A stretch of DNA of 64,000 nucleotides from Acanthaster planci. Taxonomy: Eukaryota; Echinodermata; Asteroidea; Valvatida; Acanthasteridae. Position numbers and translations under genes: made by a program. The first letter of the stretch is position 1. Each line of letters begins with the position of its first letter. Positions 60,701 through 64,000 of this stretch are shown here, one piece after another. A model generated the notes under the pieces. It made no database searches. It had not been told where the DNA came from and worked only from the letters and a program-made list of their open reading frames with translations. The stretch spans positions 814,335-878,334 of the forward strand of contig NW_019091411.1 in assembly GCF_001949145.1 (NCBI RefSeq), written 5' to 3'.

Positions 60701-63461
60701 TTAGTCCTTAAACTCTGTTCTTTCAAGAACTTTCCAGAATTTCATCTTTTCTTACTGACTCACATCAAAGCTGCTTATTTTCTTTCTGACTTGGAACATC
60801 CGTATTTTGTAAAGAATTCTGCATTGCTGCATTTTCTTACCTTTCAATCAATCAACTTTTCCCACAAACAAAAAAATATTTGTCAGAACAGTTCAAGCCC
60901 AATTTATTTTTTATATGTGAGAAGAGAAGGCTGTCTGCTTTTAAATTCAGAGTACATGTCCTTGAGCTTGTGCATGCCATTTATCCCAAGCAATATAGTT
61001 GTCTGATATTTTGCAGTAAAGATTACTGCAATCATTGTAATGCTTTTAACCTCAGTAGGCTTGTCAATTTGAAGCTTTCTTCAATGTGGATTCAGAGCTA
61101 ATGGCTTGAATTTGTGTCTAGCACTCAAAATTGTAATGTGGTGCACATACAGCATTGCTGTATACTAGTTGAAGATTCCTAGTGGTAATCTTCAACATGT
61201 TTGAATTTGAGAACTGGACATATTGGCAGATTATTATTATGGTTTTTTTTTTGCTAATTTTGAAAGTTTAGATGTACTACCTGTAGGTTGAATTTTTATT
61301 GCATTTAGTGAATATATGTAATGTGTACTCTATGTGATTTTGGCCACCATGCCACCGCCTTGCTAATAGTTACAGAACCAGTGGAATTTGCCTTTTTGTG
61401 CACTCAATTTACATGCTTCTGCATGGATGTCAAAGTTTAAGGAGCATTCATAATCAGTAAACAAACTGTGCTGTATGAGACACAAGTTAACAATAATAAA
61501 ATGTAATAGACCACTACACTGATCGTTGTAGGGTACTTATAGGTGGCCATCACTGGCCCTTCCTGCAAGCCTAGCCCTTTAATTGTTATTGCTGGTATTA
61601 CTATGGATACTGCAGATCGTACAAGTCTCATGACCATTTTCAAAATGCTCTTCAGAGGCCACTGCCAAATATTCTAGAATCATCCCTCCCCAGTGAATTA
61701 CCAGAATAAGGCCAAGATGTTTTAAAGCACACCTCACAAATTTCATCACTAAATGCCGTGAATAAAACAAGCCCAAAACTTATCACATTATGTGATGCAG
61801 TACAAAAGAAATTGCTTATTGCCTAACGATCTTTTAATAATAAACTGATACTTCAGACGATTTTATGGTGAAACCTGCAATTTCAGACTGCGAGTGCACG
61901 TGCAAGTGGGCCAAATATAAGTAGAATGTGCAGCACTTTAACAACTGTTCACAAAGGCCCACGTAATTGAGGCAGCCACCCCACTCAGTGCATAAATTTG
62001 TATTCTGTGTAACGAGAACCATTCCATTTTTTTAAAAAAAATTGATCTAAGCCTTGGCTTTGACATGCCATTGAACTATTTGCATGCCCCTGAATTTAAA
62101 TCAAATGGTATGCACTTTTGTCCACATACATGAAAAATTTGACAAATTTGGACATTTCCTGCTTTGATTAGCATCTACAACAAATTTCATCACTAAATAC
62201 CGTGATGCATTTTAAAACTTGGTGCCGTGATGCATTTTAAAATTAGTTGAGATTGCACAAAACTTGTCACATTTTGTACAAAGAAATTGCTCATTGCCTA
62301 AGGATCTGTTAATAATAAACTAATATTTTGTACACAAAGTGTACCAAAAGTGTCTAGTTTTTCAGGCACAGATGTATTAAGTTCATGTGTAATGATCCTG
62401 GCAGGCAAAGTTTTTTTAATGAAGCCTGAGGGGACTGAAAAATTGAAAGCAATTTGATTGAATTCATTTCTGAAAACAGATTTTTGAAAGAGGAACTTGG
62501 AATTAGAAAGTCATCTTTGAAGTATGGGGAAAATGTTGTTTAACTGAACCTTTTGCTAGAAGCCCTCCTTTAAAATCTCAAATCGTCCATGCAAAAAAAA
62601 ATGCTTTCAGCCCCAATCCTCCAAATTCTCCAAATTTCTTGAATATGCTCCTTTGAGGAGTGTCCACTGTCCCAATCTTTCAAAATCTCTGATAATTCCT
62701 GTCATTATGTTGAGGCAGTGCAAATGGTATCCTGGAGCAGTGTGGAGGACTTGACATATAATGTAGGCTTGAATGTATGTGTGACTGCGCCACACAAGGT
62801 CTAATCCACAACCTTAACACAAGGCATCCTTTGCAATCAGCCACACTTTCTTTGTCATTCTTCCTTGATCTATCTTCCAAAACCACTCTGTAGATTTTAA
62901 GGTCATGTACATGTCTGAGACAATTAATTTTAATCCAGAGAAGCTCTGAGGGGGAAAGTTCAAAATAATTAGAAACAAGAACCGTGCCTGTAAATTATGT
63001 TTACCTCTAGGCTCGCTTACTTCTTTTTAATTCAAGATGTTTCACAGATCTGGCAGTGCTGCCAAGATGTATTGGATGTTACTTGTATCATAAGGAACAG
63101 ATATTGTGAAATTTGTGTCCTATAATAGCATATTAGAATGTGGTTGCAGTATGCAAAGTTATTCCTGACCATGGGCTTTCAAAAAGAAATAGCAAAATTA
63201 GGGGGGAGGGGAATCTGTAATTGATTTCTGAATAACCTTACGGGATTAAGGAAGGTGCATGTAGAGCCACTAACTGAAATTTTCCTTAGAGCTTGATGCA
63301 CCTTGATATTTTCAGTTCAAAGTTCATGAATTAAGGTCAATAGTGAGTTTGTCTCCTAAACTGCTGTATTTTGTCCCAGAACTTTGGGAGAAATTTCACA
63401 AGCTAGTTGTGAAGGTGGTGACGCCATCCTTTATGAGAAGCCCAACGTGGATGTGGCTTGA
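57736..63461 (+). CDS. two candidate coding exons of an unrecognised gene
   Basis: Exon 57736-57818 has a good acceptor (CCTTCCACAG) and donor (TTAG|GTGAGT) and reads IQDHTVGCTCSRKTSNLHTS... . Exon 63380-63461 has a good acceptor (TTTTGTCCCAG), joins it in phase (2+1) and reads TLGEISQASCEGGDAILYEK then PNVDVA and TGA, with a purine-first codon pattern typical of real coding DNA. The peptide matches nothing I know. A second frame is also open across both exons, which weakens the call, and no initiating exon was found between the putative promoter at 54220 and 57736. Confidence 0.3.
58025..58220. repeat. 50-bp direct repeat, two copies
   Basis: Copies at 58025-58076 and about 58169-58220 share GAGTCTGATATGTGTTGGTG and continue through CATTTGCYGAGCTTA. 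They lie about 140 bases apart in non-coding DNA. Confidence 0.8.
58714..58947. repeat. long direct repeat, copy 1 (partner at 61849)
   Basis: Matches 61849-62157. Bases 58834-58919 are identical over 86 bases to 62042-62127 (core CTAAGCCTTGGCTTTGACAT). The copy here lacks about 80 bases present in the partner. Non-coding. Confidence 0.85.
61849..62157. repeat. long direct repeat, copy 2
   Basis: Partner of 58714-58947, about 3.1 kb downstream in the same orientation, with an additional ~80-base internal segment. The related wording GCAGATCGTACAAGTCTCATG near 61612 and GTAGATCGTACAGGTTGACC near 58587 suggests the repeat unit is larger than the aligned core. Confidence 0.85.
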
Positions 63462-64000
63462 TCCTTCTGATGGAGTAGGCACAACCAGTACCAGTACATG
63501 TTGAGAGAGTTGATGTGTAGGAACTCATCTAATGACATTACTAGAGGAGGCATCTGATTCTTAATTTGATAACCCAGTGTCAGGATGTCATCAGTGGCAT
63601 ATGAGTCATGTTGGACGGATGGAGCTGCTTTTCCAACTTGTGGATTCCAACTGGTTTAATTTGGTACAGTTAATACAACAGATTCAGTTGGACTTGCATG
63701 TTGTGAGCTTGATCATTACAATGGCATAGTAATCAATCTTAGTAAATGCTTGTGCTTGAGCATCATATATCTGTTTGCTTGGGAAGTATTGTACTCCATT
63801 ATAATTAGCTAGCACAGCACTGTATTTAAGACTCCTCCAAAACCTTTTGCTTCAATCAAAACAAGGACAGATTTGTTTAAGATTTGTGTAGCAGTTCGTA
63901 CGGTACTTGGCTTGTAACTTTTACTATGTGCAATATACCCTGCTACATTTGTGCTGAGAAAATCTCAGTATTAATTAAGGTGGGTACTCTGTTGCATTAT
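63462..64000. other. right edge, possible 3' UTR
   Basis: No exon and no AATAAA recognised before the window ends. If the exon ending at 63461 is real, this is its 3' UTR. Confidence 0.3.

Larger units (their letters stand above)
57819..63379. other. long non-coding stretch (candidate intron)
   Basis: About 5.6 kb of AT-rich sequence. Apart from the two direct-repeat sets and CATGTACATGTACATG-type tracts (near 59017), nothing coding can be supported. Confidence 0.5.

Noticed and set aside
1-64000. Retroviruses, LTR elements, Polintons, CRISPR arrays and rRNA genes
   Set aside because: Searched for by eye (long direct terminal repeats, polymerase or integrase motifs, regular spaced repeats). 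None found.

Overview
The window is eukaryotic DNA with many introns, AT-rich, and dotted with CATGTACATGTA-type tracts, foldback (palindromic) elements and SINE-like fragments. Every gene I could rebuild is an animal gene. The repeat style and gene content suggest a marine invertebrate deuterostome, with an echinoderm or another ambulacrarian more likely than amphioxus. The species cannot be fixed from sequence alone. One assembly gap of 439 N lies at 17821-18259.

Layout, left to right. (1) 312-1921, + strand: the last three exons of an ankyrin-repeat gene that begins outside the window. (2) 5632-12807, - strand: a complete 13-exon ACSF2 gene (mitochondrial medium-chain acyl-CoA synthetase family member 2). 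It reads cleanly except for three defects packed into two neighbouring exons. (3) 15454-31915, + strand: a complete PIBF1/CEP90 gene (centriolar satellite and ciliogenesis coiled-coil protein) in 16 in-phase exons, plus one coding-looking exon that does not fit the reading frame. (4) 36673-47079, + strand: a complete ten-exon FAM114A-family (NOXP20-like) gene. (5) 48939-51041, - strand: a five-exon gene for a small surface protein made of signal peptide, one EGF domain, one cysteine-poor CUB-like domain, a Pro/Thr linker and a GPI-type tail. A TATA box lies upstream and a decayed duplicate of the GPI exon lies inside its last intron. (6) 54220-63461, + strand: a probable CpG/YY1/E-box promoter with a non-coding first exon, followed by two weakly supported coding exons of an unrecognised gene.

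ACSF2 and PIBF1 are divergent across about 2.6 kb. FAM114A and the EGF-CUB gene are convergent. The genes are ordinary neighbours with no shared pathway, so this is a gene neighbourhood and not an operon or cluster.

Between and inside the genes sits an unusual density of non-autonomous inverted-repeat elements. Two families have two copies each: a short MITE at 4228 and 29420, and a GACAACTYGACC-ended element at 16412 and 55615. Single copies include a 1.2-kb giant hairpin just upstream of FAM114A, a pogo/Tigger-like MITE with TA duplications, and several smaller foldbacks. I saw no retrovirus, LTR element, Polinton, CRISPR array or intact tRNA or rRNA gene.
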